This document shows, piece by piece, positions 24,485 to 36,289 of a stretch of DNA of 64,000 nt (positions within the stretch are counted from its first letter, which is position 1; the number at the start of each line of letters is the position of its first letter). Under the pieces are notes generated by a model, which saw only the letters and a program-made list of their open reading frames with translations, had not been told where the DNA came from and did not search any database. The stretch comes from Malania oleifera (taxonomy: Eukaryota; Streptophyta; Magnoliopsida; Santalales; Ximeniaceae). The translations under genes were made by a program, and so were the position numbers. Location of the stretch: positions 98,576,397-98,640,396 of the forward strand of contig NC_080423.1 in NCBI RefSeq assembly GCF_029873635.1, given 5' to 3'.

Positions 24485-26350
24485 CTACAGCAACAGACAA
24501 AACCAAGCCTCAAGTCCCACTAGGTGGGATAAGCTATATGAATCCTTTTCTGCCAATTTATGCAATCATGGACTATTTCTTTTGACAAATTCAGGACTAC
24601 TAAATCCTTACTCACTATCTCATTCCAAGTTATTTTAGGTCTACCCCTACCCCTTCTACTGCCCTCAACAGTAATTAACTCAGTCTTCCTCACTGGCACA
24701 CTATGTGGCCTACGTTGCAAGTGTCAAAACCATCTGAGTCGTCCCTACCTTATCTTATCTTCTATGGGAGTTATACCTAACTTACCGCGAATATGTTTCC
24801 TTAATTTATCTTTTAGTGCTATACCACTCATCCATCTAAGCATTCTCATCTCAATAACTTTTACTTTTTGGATATTCTGTTTCTTCGTTGCCCAACATTC
24901 TAATCCATATAGCATAGCTGATCTTATAGTTGTCCTATAAAACTTTCCTTTTAATTTTAAGGGTATTTTACGATCACAAAGCACACTTGAAACACTTTCT
25001 CCATTTTACCCAACCTGTTTTAACTCTATGCATTACATCATCTTCAATTTCTCCTTTAACTTGCATAATAGATCCAAGGTATCGAAATCTATAAATGCTA
25101 TTTATTTCTTTATCATTAAGGTTAACTTTGTCTCCAATATTCCTCCTACCATTACTAAAATTGCATTTCATATATTTTGTCTTATTTCTATTTATCCTAA
25201 AGTCTCTAAAATCCAAAGCTTCTCTCCATAATTCTAACTCATCCTCTACTCCGCCCCTAGTTTCATCAATCAATATAATAACATTTGCAAACAACATACA
25301 CCATGGAACCTTATTTTGAATGGTCTCAGTCAGTTAATCCATCACTAAAGCAAAAAGATAGCGGCTCAAAATAGATCCTTGATGTACACCTATGGTGATT
25401 GAAAATTCTTTAGTTTCTCCATCTATAGTCCTTACACTAGTCATTACTCCATCGTACATATCCTTAATGACATCAGTATACCTACTACATACACCATTTT
25501 TTTCTAAAAGCCACCATAGAACTTCCTTAGGGACCCTATCATATGCTTTCTCTAAGTCAATAAATACCATATGCAAGTCCCTCTTCTTTTCCCTAAACGT
25601 TTCCATTAATCTTCTTAAAAGATATATAGCTTTTGTGGTAGATCTCCCAAGAATAAAACTAAATTGATTTTTTGAGATCTTCGTTTCTAGCCTTAATCTT
25701 TTTTCAACTACCATTTCCCACAATTTCATCGTAATTAGGAGATATAGTAATTAAGGGATATACCGTACTTGGGGAAAATGACTTCTATATAAGAAAAGGG
25801 CCACTCGATTGAGGGTCATCAAGCAAATCTGACAGTTATTACAAATTTGAATATATCCTTTATTTTTTTATATAGATATTAAAGTGTTTTTCCTCCATTC
25901 ATCTAGTATTTTCTTAGTTTTTATAATTGTGTTAAATAAATTAGTTAACCATATAATTCCGTTATCACCCAAACATTTCCAAACTTAAAATTCGGATGTT
26001 ATTCGGTCCTACAGCTTTTCCATTTTTCATCTTTTTTAGTGCAAACTTAACTTCGTTAATTCAAATTTTGCGAATAAATCTCATATTTTTAGTCTTTTTC
26101 TCATTTTTCAATTCTAAGTTTAAGCTTTCTATTTGGTTTTCATTAAAGAACTTAACAAAGTAACTTCAACATCTTTCTTTTATGTCTTCATCCTTAACCA
26201 AGACAATATCATCCTCACTTTTTATACATTTTACACTTTTTAGTCCTTACTCTTCCTTTCTCTAGCTTTAGCAAGTTTAAATATATCTCTTTCCCCTTCT
26301 TTTGTATCTAATCTATCATACAAACTATTAAAAACATACAAACAAACGAA
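24485..26350 (-). pseudogene. RTE-like LINE relic, reverse transcriptase and 3' region
   Basis: Minus-strand frames give the conserved order of plant RTE-type elements. YDRLDTKEGERDIFKLA-like remains lie at about 26290-26330. Reverse transcriptase (25334-25729) has [20 protein letters not shown] and [10 protein letters not shown] block at 24974-25297 opens MLFANVIILIDETR, where the catalytic FADD has become FANV. Then come the C-terminal segments LYGLECWATKKQNIQKVKV (24745-24984) and RRGRGRPKITWNEIVSKD (24520-24720). Stops and shifts make it inactive. The endonuclease is missing or unrecognisable. Confidence 0.85.
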
Positions 26351-28429
26351 ACATATTGTCTATTCCTAACTAAAAGGGCAAACAAAAGAAACAATTATAG
26401 GGATTCAAACATGATCAAAATACTCCACATCTAGAACAAATAGGATTTAAAGAACATGATGCACATTGCCAAATCCTTTGCCTATAGAAGGGTAGTAGCT
26501 TGGTTTTCCATTAAACAACATATCAAAATTGTAGCCTACCATGGCTAAAATTTGGCCCATTAATCAAACAACACGAGAGGGCCCTCTAAACATTCAAGGA
26601 AGAAGATCTTTTCCAAGGTTTTAGAGACATAAATCCATAAAATCTACAAATAGACATGAAATCATCATTTAGAATCAACTAACTTGATTGCAAGTTTAAT
26701 AATAAGTAGAAAGTTTACTTGAATTCCACACCCCCCCCCCCCCCTTTTTCCAAAAACCAGAAAAAAGAAAATAGAAGTAATAATAAGGGTAGATTAACAG
26801 ATTTTAAAACCAGCCTTCAACTTCTAAAAAAGGCCTCATTTCCAAAGCTACCTCACCACAAGCTTAGGCTCTTGAATAAATGTAAATAAATGGGAACTGG
26901 CAAAATATGTGGTGACTCTGTAAATTTTGATTAATAAAGAAGTAAAATATCTACCTTGACAGGAAAATATGCAATCCATAGGGCGTGATATCTTTCTGAC
27001 CTAGATTTTTAGATTGCCAATGCATACATCAACCACTTAGCAGTTAGATATCAATAAGAGAAGAAGAAGAGAAAGCTGGTAATTGGTATTTAGTTTCAAG
27101 GAGTTAAAGTAATCACATGATGTCGCTCTGCAACCATTTCCATGGTATTTAGTATCTAGCATACAATGTAATTGCTGTTTAATTGCATTCTTTTTCAATT
27201 ACCTAAATGATATCAAAAATGCTTTTTCAGAAGCTATTTTCATTATTATTGGTTCTTATCTGTCATCTCATCTCTATAATTATTCAATATTATCTTTTGT
27301 TTTTAGGAAAAAGAAAAGAAAAGACTTGAAAGATACATGCATATATCAATGCCATCACTGTTAATTTCAATTTCTTCTCGGGTAAAACCAGACCATGAAA
27401 GGTAATTGATTTGCCAGGTTGCAATTTCATTCTATAAAGCTCAATCTAGCTTGTTCTGGTCTGGCTGCAAGATCTGTACTTGTCTGGTAGCAAGTTTCAC
27501 ATGGTTTGCATTGTTATTTTTTTCCTAACAAAAAGATGTCCCATCACATAGAAACATAAATCTTTTTTGATATCTTTCCTTTAATGGAGGATGTCTTATC
27601 CTCCTTTCCTTGAAATTATTATTTTTTATTAATGGATTTGTCTTGCTATTTAAAATTAATTTTTTTTTTTATACCTGAGAGCTAACTTTTAGGAAAAAAT
27701 TATTGTTTAAAAACAAAAATTTTAGTTGTAATTTAGTCCAGTCATTATGATATTCAGAAACATCAAGAAAACACCTTAACATTATATACCTACTATTATA
27801 AAACCTTTGCTCACAGGACCAGATATTCATATCCACTTGAAGCTACTATTGTCTATTATCACTATAATATCCTGGAAAAAAATATTCATCTCACACTTTG
27901 TACCCTCAATTATGTAGCCTATATAAAGTATCAAGAATTCAGTAAAAATTACAGATAACACATGAAACCAATTAACCAACATAATAAGAAATACAACTTC
28001 TCATTTAGATGAATAACAAACCTAATTTATGAAACATAAATATCAAGAATAAAACATTAAAAACCTAGAAACACTCCTTAAGTAACGAAGTTCAAATTTG
28101 TCTGAAACCAAAAGTGACCCACTAATTGACCATTAAACAAACAAAAAGTAGTCGTCATGATATAAGATTTTATCTATTTAAATAATTGTCAGAAATATGC
28201 ATGAATTATGTTTCAAAACTACTGAATCTACTGATGAGTCTTGCGTACATTAGTCATGGTGCAGATAGTTAATAGAAGAAGACAATATTATTAAACCTGA
28301 GAATCAGAGTACATGATTTAGAGGACAAGGAGTCCTCCCCAACAAACTATGATAGCACAAGAAAACTATAATATAGTAAGGAAATAAAAGAACAGGAAAA
28401 CAAAAAACAATATTAAATAAAAAAACAAA
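26351..28429. other. AT-rich intergenic DNA, no gene seen
   Basis: No frames of note. There is a C14 run at 26731-26744 and several poly-A/T runs. No repeat ends were identified by eye. Confidence 0.4.
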
Positions 28430-29530
28430 ATAAAATTACAAAAGCACTGCCTCCCAATCTCTAATGAGGTTGCACAGTGATAAGCCCCCAAAATATCCCA
28501 AAGAGTGCACCCGCAAGGAGGCTAGGAAAATTGCTCTATCCTACAAAAGCCATGAGCAAATTGATTAACCTTTAAAAATACTAGAGCTCCTCTCTATCAA
28601 CAAGGTCCAAAGGATAGCAAAAACAGTTACACACAACAGAGCTCTGCCATTTCTGTTCTTTTCAAAACCCCTGAAATTAACCAAAAGCAAGTCTCTCCCC
28701 TTTCCCTGGAGCCACCCACTCTTCCCCTGCCAATGAAAAAAGGGCCATTCCAGAGCTGCAATGCCACCTTGCAATGCATAAGAAATGGGCATTTGAATCG
28801 TTGCTTTCACAACACATGAAGCACATGTCAAGACTAAGAGCCTTATATGGTGTCCTCCTCTGAAGCACATCATGTGTGCTAATCCTTTCCAAAATCACAG
28901 TATAGACAAAAGCCCGAACCATCCCCACCTTAGCCCTCCAAATCAAGCAGTTCCAAAGAAAAAGATTGGGGATGTGGGTTTTAAGAAGGTGAGATATAGG
29001 AAAGATTTGAAAGTAAAGATACCTGAAGAATCCCCCTCCCACATTCTCATCCTCGCCAGAAGAGGGAATGTGCTGGTCCAACCAGGAAATAAGGATAGTG
29101 AGCTTCTTGACCCTCTGTCATTGAGATTCTTGAAGAAATGGAAATCCCAAGAAGAAGAGCCCTCCTCTGAAGAAATAAGGGAGATGATGGGAGCATTATG
29201 AAGTGATGAAAGCTTAAAAAATGAGGAACCTTCAGCTCCAATGAAGTCTCTCCCGCCCACACATCTTCCTATAAACAAACTTTTTTGCCATTACCAACAT
29301 TGAACCAACTGGAAAGAATTGACTGGCTACTTGTGAGACAAATTTCCAGGTACACGTGTGACTGTGTGAGAGATGATGCCACTGCCCTATTCTCCTGCCA
29401 ATTCCATTTGATCCCGCACTTACTCTTAATCACCTTATGCCATAGGGATTCAGTTTCCAGAGGGTACCTCCAAAGCCATTTACCTATAAAGGAGATGTCA
29501 AAGTAAATATTATAACACTGAGAACAGTTA
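28430..29530 (-). pseudogene. L1-like LINE relic (zf-RVT region)
   Basis: Minus-strand pieces appear in the order expected for the 3' half of plant L1-like elements. GKWLWRYPLETESLWHKVI (about 29430-29490) is followed by a divergent linker. Next come LFLWNCLIWRAKVGMVRAF and STHDVLQRRTPYKAL with CFMCCESNDSNAHFLC, a zf-RVT pattern (28677-29081). The tail is RALLCVTVFAILWTLL. Frames shift between the pieces and no reverse transcriptase core is left. Confidence 0.75.
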
Positions 29531-30230
29531 TTCATATTTTTGACTGCTTTGATTCACCATATTGCAAATTTAAGTCACATCATTCAACAAAATTGTACTA
29601 TAACTTCGTTGCAAGTTTGATAAAGGAGGCTACAAAGAAGAGTTCGGTTTAATTGGAGTCTTAGGATTCTTTATTTTAATTATCATTGAGAAACTATATT
29701 ACAATTAAATATCAAACCAAAAAAAGTGTAGTTAGAACAAGATATTATCAATTTACTTAAAATATCTTTTAATCATGTGAACAAATTAAACATTTTCTTC
29801 TAAATTTAGGTAAAACACATATTTGATTGTTCTAGAATTTGAAATTAAAATATATGTAACTCACTATTGTTATATATTCCTACAGATAACCTCAACTACT
29901 CATATTTAAGTTTGTAAACTTAACTATGACAATGCATTATAAATTTGCTTTTTCCCAAAACATTTAAACTAATTAAGAAATCATCTAAATAAGACTTTTA
30001 GTTTTTAGTTTAAAAAATTAAATGGTTTAAATACAACTACACTTATTTATTATGGTCATGAAGAAAAAAATATACAAACCAGAATAAAAATCAAGCTCAC
30101 TAGTTAACTAAGCTTAGAAACTACGATCTTCATCTAAAAAAAAAAAATTGATTACAAACTTCTAACACAATAAAAATATCAAGAGGCTATATGGTAAAGG
30201 GTATAGGCACCTTTCTTCACTGCAATAACT
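29531..30230. other. AT-rich spacer, nothing recognised
   Basis: Stops occur in all frames and there are no distinct repeat ends. Confidence 0.4.
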
Positions 30231-30604
30231 GCCACCTTTTTTTTTTGAACAATGGAACTTATCAAAAAGGATTCAATTTAATTGTTTCTTAGACCACAGA
30301 TTAATTGTTGATGATAAATTTTGTTTTGGGTACTAACTGTGATTTGATATATTATTTTTTAATAATAATTAATAGGAATAGTTTGGAATACTCCACTTTT
30401 CATCAATATTTTAGGGTGTTTTAAAACCAAACAAGAGTTAGATTTCCTATTAATTGTTATTAAAAAATAATAAATCAAATCACAGTTAGTCTCCAAAACA
30501 AAATTTATCATCAACAATTAATCTGGGGTCTGAGAAACAATTAATTGAACCCTTTTTGATAAGTACCATCGTTTGAAATGAAAAAAGAAAAGAAAAAAGG
30601 TGGC
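30231..30604. mobile_element. Foldback element with two inverted arms of about 150 bp
   Basis: The left arm (30231-30378) starts GCCACCTTTTTTTTTT and contains ATTAATTGTTGATGATAAAT. The right arm (30444-30604) is its reverse complement, with a few substitutions and small length changes. About 65 bp of non-paired loop separates them. Pairing weakens beyond GCCACC. No clear target duplication was found, so true ends may lie further out. Confidence 0.75.
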
Positions 30605-30649
30605 GGTCAGCATGATGGTAATGGGAAATGGACACAACATCCATGAATT

Positions 30650-30770
30650 CTTTTTTTTGCATCAGCAAACTTCTCAAAAACACATATATTCGCATGTTTT
30701 TATCCCATAATCCTACATGTTAGTGCTTTAAATGATTTTTAGTAAATTTTAATCAACCTAAATATAACAT
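30650..30770. repeat. Dispersed repeat, also at about 35824-35935
   Basis: Both copies start with a poly-T run and GCAT..CAAACTT and run through TTTTAGTAAATTT.AATCAAC. Similarity is moderate but collinear over about 110 bases. The family is unknown. Confidence 0.5.
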
Positions 30771-32085
30771 AAATTATTAGTATCATATGTGATGCATGAC
30801 TGATTAGCAATAGAGAATCTGAAAAAATAATAGAAAATCAAGAGAAAGCCAAAAGAACATAGTAGGTAACTAAATGGGAAAAATTAGGAGAAAGGGAAAA
30901 TCAAGCAAGACTCAATTAAAGGATTAATTCTCAATATTTGATCTGCCTTCTCATGGTTACACATCAAGCCTTTATACAAGTTTTCTCCTAATACTAAATG
31001 CAGAAACAACCTCTAGGAAATAGTACCAAATTCTATAAGGAAATAATCTCTAGAATACCAAATCCCTAATTTACTTTAAAAGTACATGATTGTAAAATCT
31101 TCCAATCATAAAGATCCCAGATTATGTCTAAGGCCTAGAAGGTCTTGCTGAGTGTGATTTTCATGTTATCTTGGTTTCTTTAGTTGTTATTGGCAAGAAT
31201 GCTGAGAAGAAGCATGTATTTGCTACTTTCACTACTTTATTGATTATAAATGAAATTTAAAAGAAGAAACTGTAAATGCAACAAAAAATATATAGAATGC
31301 TCATATTTCAAACAAGAAAATAAATGCATAGCAATATGTGTTTCGTATCCAACTTAGCTGTAAGAAAAATGAACTTATAATATGTAAATACATATGCTAA
31401 ATTAGTGAGAGAAAAAGCCAGGTCTATTTGAAATTTTGAATTCTAGTTATTGAAGAAATACATACTAAATACTAAGGTAAAAAAACCTAAAAATGAAAAT
31501 TTTAAGAAATTTCTAACTCAAATAAACCAACTTAAAAGTAAGTTTCTAAACTTTAATATACGAAAAGAAGCAAAAAAAAAAAATCCAAACAAGGGAATAA
31601 AAAGCATGCATTCATAACCAGTCTAATAAGCATCATTTAACGGTCTGTAGCGGTCTGTAGTGGTCCATAATGGACCATATCAGTCAATACAACTCTGAAT
31701 CAGGGGGCTTTTTCATTATTGCCTTTTACCAATCTTAAAAGTCACTGATACTAATTTGTAATCACCTATGTGACCATTATGTACAAATTTTTCAAACTTT
31801 GGTAACTATAGTGCAAATTTCATAGCATTTAACCTCAATTTCATAAAATAAAAAATATATATAAAAAAATTAAACCAAATTAGAATCCTGTTAAAATTCG
31901 TCGCCCTTCCAGTTCAGTATCAACTAGCAAAAGCATTATAAAAGTAGAAATTGCAATTTATTTGGTATTTAGTAAACTTTACAACAAATAATCACTTTCT
32001 TACCTATGTTATATTAGCAAACTTGAAATAGTTCTTGGAAACAAATATATTTATAATTTATACCTTATATCAATCACTCTTCATC
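30771..32085. other. AT-rich intergenic DNA, no gene seen
   Basis: A short motif cluster with repeated GGTCTGTAG and GGTCCATAATGGACC (palindromic) lies at 31640-31680. It resembles a transposon terminus but has no partner that I could find. Otherwise nothing is recognised. Confidence 0.4.
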
Positions 32086-32087
32086 AT

Positions 32088-32215
32088 TAAGGGTGAGCCT
32101 CGACTCAATAGTAAGGGTGTTATGTCTAAACTCATAAAAGTCAAAGTTCAAATCACAGAAAAAGAGTGCATACATGATGCACTCCCCAGACGCCCAATGG
32201 CAAGGGACCCTTCTG
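32088..32215 (+). mobile_element. tRNA-derived SINE-like relic
   Basis: ACTCAATAGTAAGG (about 32102) resembles a pol III A box and AGTTCAAATCAC (about 32147) a B box, at typical tRNA-like spacing. The next 70 bases have no coding features. The 3' end is uncertain. It sits within the broken TORMOZ copy region, just beyond the exon 3 relic. Confidence 0.5.
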
Positions 32216-32229
32216 CACTAGATGAAACA

Positions 32230-32480
32230 TTTTTTTTTGGTAATAATGCATGTGATAAAAATGACAATGAAAGAATCACATTTCCAAGGAAGATAATTGA
32301 TAAAGCGGGACAACATGAATTATGCCTTACCTCTTCCAGCACTAAGCAGGGTCCATCCATCCTCAGATGCTATCATAGAAGTCAACACTAATAAATGTCT
32401 TTCCACAGTTTCAGCACACTTCTTCGCTTAAAGGTCTCAAACTCATTCTGTTGCATCATCATTCCAAAAAAAAAAAAAAT
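32230..32480 (-). pseudogene. Relic of TORMOZ exon 3 with flanking intron 3 sequence
   Basis: The block 32325-32470 matches 1240-1391 almost throughout (CTTCCAGCACTAA.CA.GGTC and CATCATC..TTCCA are shared), but frame-breaking changes are present. Intron sequence on the left (AATGAAAGAAT...AGGAAGA.AATTGA.A) also matches, so this is a genomic duplicate rather than a retrocopy. In this copy the base after GATAAG/GGTAAG differs, so the donor context reads GGTAAGGC. Confidence 0.85.
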
Positions 32481-33984
32481 CAAAAAACACCAATTGAAAT
32501 GGAAGGCTCATTGAGCTAAACATCACATTAAAAAGGGAGAAAAAAAACAACGAAAAGGGGGAAGAAGAAGATATATTGGCACAAAGAAAGAGAAACAGAA
32601 GAAAAAGATATAAGGGGGAAAACACATCAATTCCTAAATTTCAAATTCTCAAACTCACCTACAGAAAAACAGCCAACTAACAAATGTTAAAAACACTAAA
32701 ATAAATAAAATTACAAGAAAATCCTCAGTGATTAAATAAAAAACCTTAGAACAAATAAATTTAAAACAACCACCCACATAGACATAATCCTAATTAACTA
32801 CTGTCAAAATCATTGGGCTAATGACCCAGTAATTCCTTAATCCAATTCTTTCCAATCAGCCTCTGACAAGGGTCTATCTATTGTCCGACTTCTTGTACTA
32901 CATAAGATCTCCTCCATTTGGAAAAATTTGACCTCGAGTCTTGAAAAGTATTGAATGATAAAAAACAAGCAATGAACTTAATTCTCTTTAAAAGTCTATA
33001 CTTGATTGATGCTAGAAATCATGTTCCTTTGGTAGGACTAAAGAAAGAACAAAACACAATTGAGAATTGACATCGATAAACACATTGATATTTCGAGAAT
33101 GAGAAACGCAACAATAGGAATTTTCTAAGTACTTTAAATGTCTTCAAGCACATGCATGGCTTCACTTGCAGCGGCAGAACAAGGTTTTTGTGAAAGGGGG
33201 CGGAAGGCTTCTTTTTAGCAATTTAGTCTATACGAGGCATCCTGGGCTTGGGCTACACAATGAGAGGGGACATATATTTACTAAAAAAATTTTACAGCTT
33301 CCAATGTTTTATATGTTTCTCACATTTTATTGTAACTTGATGACTTATTTATTTTAGGAAAAACCATAAATATTTAAATTAAAAACTATAGTCTTACATT
33401 TGTTTATTAAAATACAAATTTGATTATATATAATAAATAACCTTAGTTAGATCTATAAAACTTATTTTTATTCTTATTTGGATTTATTTCCCAATATCTC
33501 AGAAATGCTCTGTAACCGTGAAATTGTTGATTCAATGTCTGTAATTAATAGAAATAAAAAGAAAATACTTTAGCGTGTTTAAGAAAAAAATTTAGAAGTA
33601 TAAAAGATTGCCAAAATGAGAAGTATAAGAAAAACATAGTTTTGAGGTCATGTGAAGGGCTTGGATTTTATTATTTAATTAACAGAAACGGGTAAAAGAA
33701 TATTGTAAACGTCTTGTGTAGGATATTTTGGTTATATTCTTATTTTTTAAAACTTAGTAGAAGACAGTTTGTTCCTAAGGGCCTGGGGAGCACCACATAT
33801 ATTAATCATTAAAGACATTAGATTCAAAATTTGAAATAGGAGTTGAGAGATTTTAGAAAGAGGATATAGTTATCTCTTATTGTATTGCCTAATCTCAATA
33901 GTTATCTAAGTAAACCCAAAAACATTAAGGGTGCATTTGCTTTGGTGGTTTGGCTAGATTAGGCTTTTTTTTTTCTTTTTAAGA
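32481..33984. other. AT-rich DNA filling the broken TORMOZ copy; no gene seen
   Basis: Some bases just after 32470 still look like TORMOZ intron 2. Beyond that there are purine-rich and AT-rich stretches without recognisable domains. Exon 2 of the copy was not found here. Confidence 0.4.
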
Positions 33985-34730
33985 TCAATAAAAAAGAACT
34001 ATTAAATGCGCATCAAGGGGATGCCAACCCAGGGTACAAAAAATCAACCACAGTGGGCATGTGCCAACTGGAAACGTCAACAACCCCTGCTCTTCGCAAA
34101 TCTGCAGTGGAGTAATTAAATCTTTGAAGGCTCTCCTCTTCCTTTCTTTCCAAGCACACCAAAAGATGAGAAGAGGAATGAGATTCAAAGCCTTGGTGGC
34201 TCTAATGCCTTTCCATGCCCAAAGCTCCCCACCCATAGAATTGGTAGTAGTAACCCAGTGATTTCAGTCAAAGACAGAGTCATGTTCTACAGGTTTTTAG
34301 TCCAAGGGCAATGGAGAAGGATGTGGTTGATTGATTCTGTGTCAGCCATACAAAGAAAACACCTAGCAGTCAGCCTTTTTTCAACAAGTAGTCCAAGGTT
34401 AAAATTTCTTCCATGTATTGCCCCCTAGGCAACAAAGGCAACCTCTGTAGCAGCTGCTGTCTTCCAGAAGTGAATCCAAGGGTGTTGTGCAATTTGTTCC
34501 CATTGGAGAGTGCTTTAGAAAGATCTGACATTGAAGACACCATTTCTATCCAAAGCCCATTTTGGTTCATGGGGATTGTTTTGGTACCAGAAATTGTAGA
34601 GACGGCTGTAAAAGCCAGAGAGAGCATGTAGTTCCCAATCAGCAACATTTCTAGTAAAGGGAATATTCTAGAAGATCTCGACTGATGAGCATATCCTTGT
34701 CATAGGCCATCACCTATAGAAATTATATAT
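33985..34730 (-). pseudogene. L1-like LINE relic (zf-RVT/3' region)
   Basis: Minus-strand frames contain a zf-RVT-like tail ending ALNLIPLLIFWCAWKERKRR (33985-34236), the usual wording before the final segment of plant L1-like ORF2. Upstream is a variable section at 34370-34648. Frames are broken. Confidence 0.7.
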
Positions 34731-34774
34731 CTATTAAAAAGGGAAAAAAAAAGGGACTTGCAAACCACTTTTAT

Positions 34775-35690
34775 TGAACTAGAGAAAGCATAAGGTACCT
34801 AGAGAAGTGCTATGGTGAGTTATAGGAAAAAGGGATTACATAGTAGTTATATAGATGTCATTAAGGATATGTGTGATGGAGTACTCAACAATGACAAGTG
34901 TTGGGACGATAGGTGGAGAGTCTATAGAATTTCAAATCACCAATAGGTGTATATCAAGGGTCTTGATTGACAAAACTAGAGGTGGAGTAGAATATTAGTT
35001 AGAACTCAAAGAGCAGCTTCAGAATATAGACGTTTTTAAGATATATAGAACTAAGATAGAATGGGCAAAATGTAATTTTAGCCATTTAAGAGGAATATTG
35101 GTGAAAAGAATAAATTTGATGGTCAAGATATTATTAGCACCAAATTTTGATACTTTGAATCTATTATGCAAGCTGAAGGAAAAAATGAAGATGTAATACC
35201 TGTAGAGTTAAAGAAGGTTGGATAATATAGAGAAGTGCTTTTTGGGTGTGTTGAGTGATTATAGAATACTCTTGAGACCAACTATGCTATATGGATTAGA
35301 ATGTTGATAGAAGTTGTTGAAATGAGATTGCTAAATTAGATGAGTGGTATAACTCTAAAAAAATTAATTAAGGCATGAACATATTTGTCATAAGTTAGGC
35401 ATGGTATCTTTGAAGACAAGGAAAGGGCAGTCAAGATGGTTTGGACACTTGCAACGTACACCAAATAATGCACTAATAAGGAATGAGCTCGTTTGTGTTA
35501 GTGACATTAGAAGAGGAGGGCATTGCCCTAGATCATGCGGCATGGCGGAAGAATATTCATCTATCCAACACTACCTAGCAGGACTTAAGACGCAATTGTT
35601 GTTTGAGGGTTTCAAATTTCAGAATTTATTTTTAAAAAATCTGAAAGTGGAAAGATGAATGGAAGTGAAATTGGAATCTAGATCTAAGTC
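34775..35690 (+). pseudogene. RTE-like LINE relic
   Basis: Plus-strand broken frames read VPREVLWW, YIDVIKDMCDGV, FESIMQAEGKNEDV and TLETNYAIWIRML, then MSGITLKK. They are collinear with the RTE relic at 24485-25740 read in the other direction. Many stops are present and the catalytic block is lost. Confidence 0.7.
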
Positions 35691-36289
35691 AGGCAAGCTT
35701 AGCGGCTGTTCTTGTTTGGATCAAATTTAAAATAATAGTAATGGCCAGCATATGACAACCGTGTTGGTGTAACAGTCATCGCCATCACGACTGTTACATA
35801 ATGTTGACGGTAATTGCAATTGTATTTTTTTTTTGCATTATCAAACTTGTAGAGAACATGCATATTCACAAGTTTTGACTCCAACACCTTAAATACTAAT
35901 GTTTTAAATGAATTTTAGTAAATTTAATCAACAAAACATGCAACACATATTGCAACCATTGAATGTTGATTTAGTTTTAAAGTTGCTATTGGTGATAAAA
36001 GCTATTGATTAGCTTTCACAAATATATTTGATCATAAAGGCAAGCAATCATAAATATAATGAAAAATAAACATCATAACAAGTTTGTTCATAATTAATAA
36101 CTTCATATTTTGGAGCATGCTTCATATTTCATAAATAGTCCCATAAATACACAAGCATGTCAACATAAACCACAAGTAGCAGATAAATTGTGGTACAATC
36201 ACAAAAAAATATATTTTAAAAAATATATAAAAATAAAGCATGTTTCACTGTACCCAAGTCCAACGCCCAAGTCATCACCGTACAAAATG
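35691..36289. other. Spacer with the second copy of the 30650-type repeat
   Basis: 35824-35935 matches 30650-30770. A GC-richer patch with inverted TAACAGTC/GACTGTTA (about 35771-35798) may be a transposon end. No gene is seen. Confidence 0.4.

Noticed and set aside
26731..26744. C14 run, with G12 at 49081-49092 and G14 at 57277-57290
   Set aside because: Homopolymers, prone to sequencing error. No quadruplex pattern of spaced G runs is evident.
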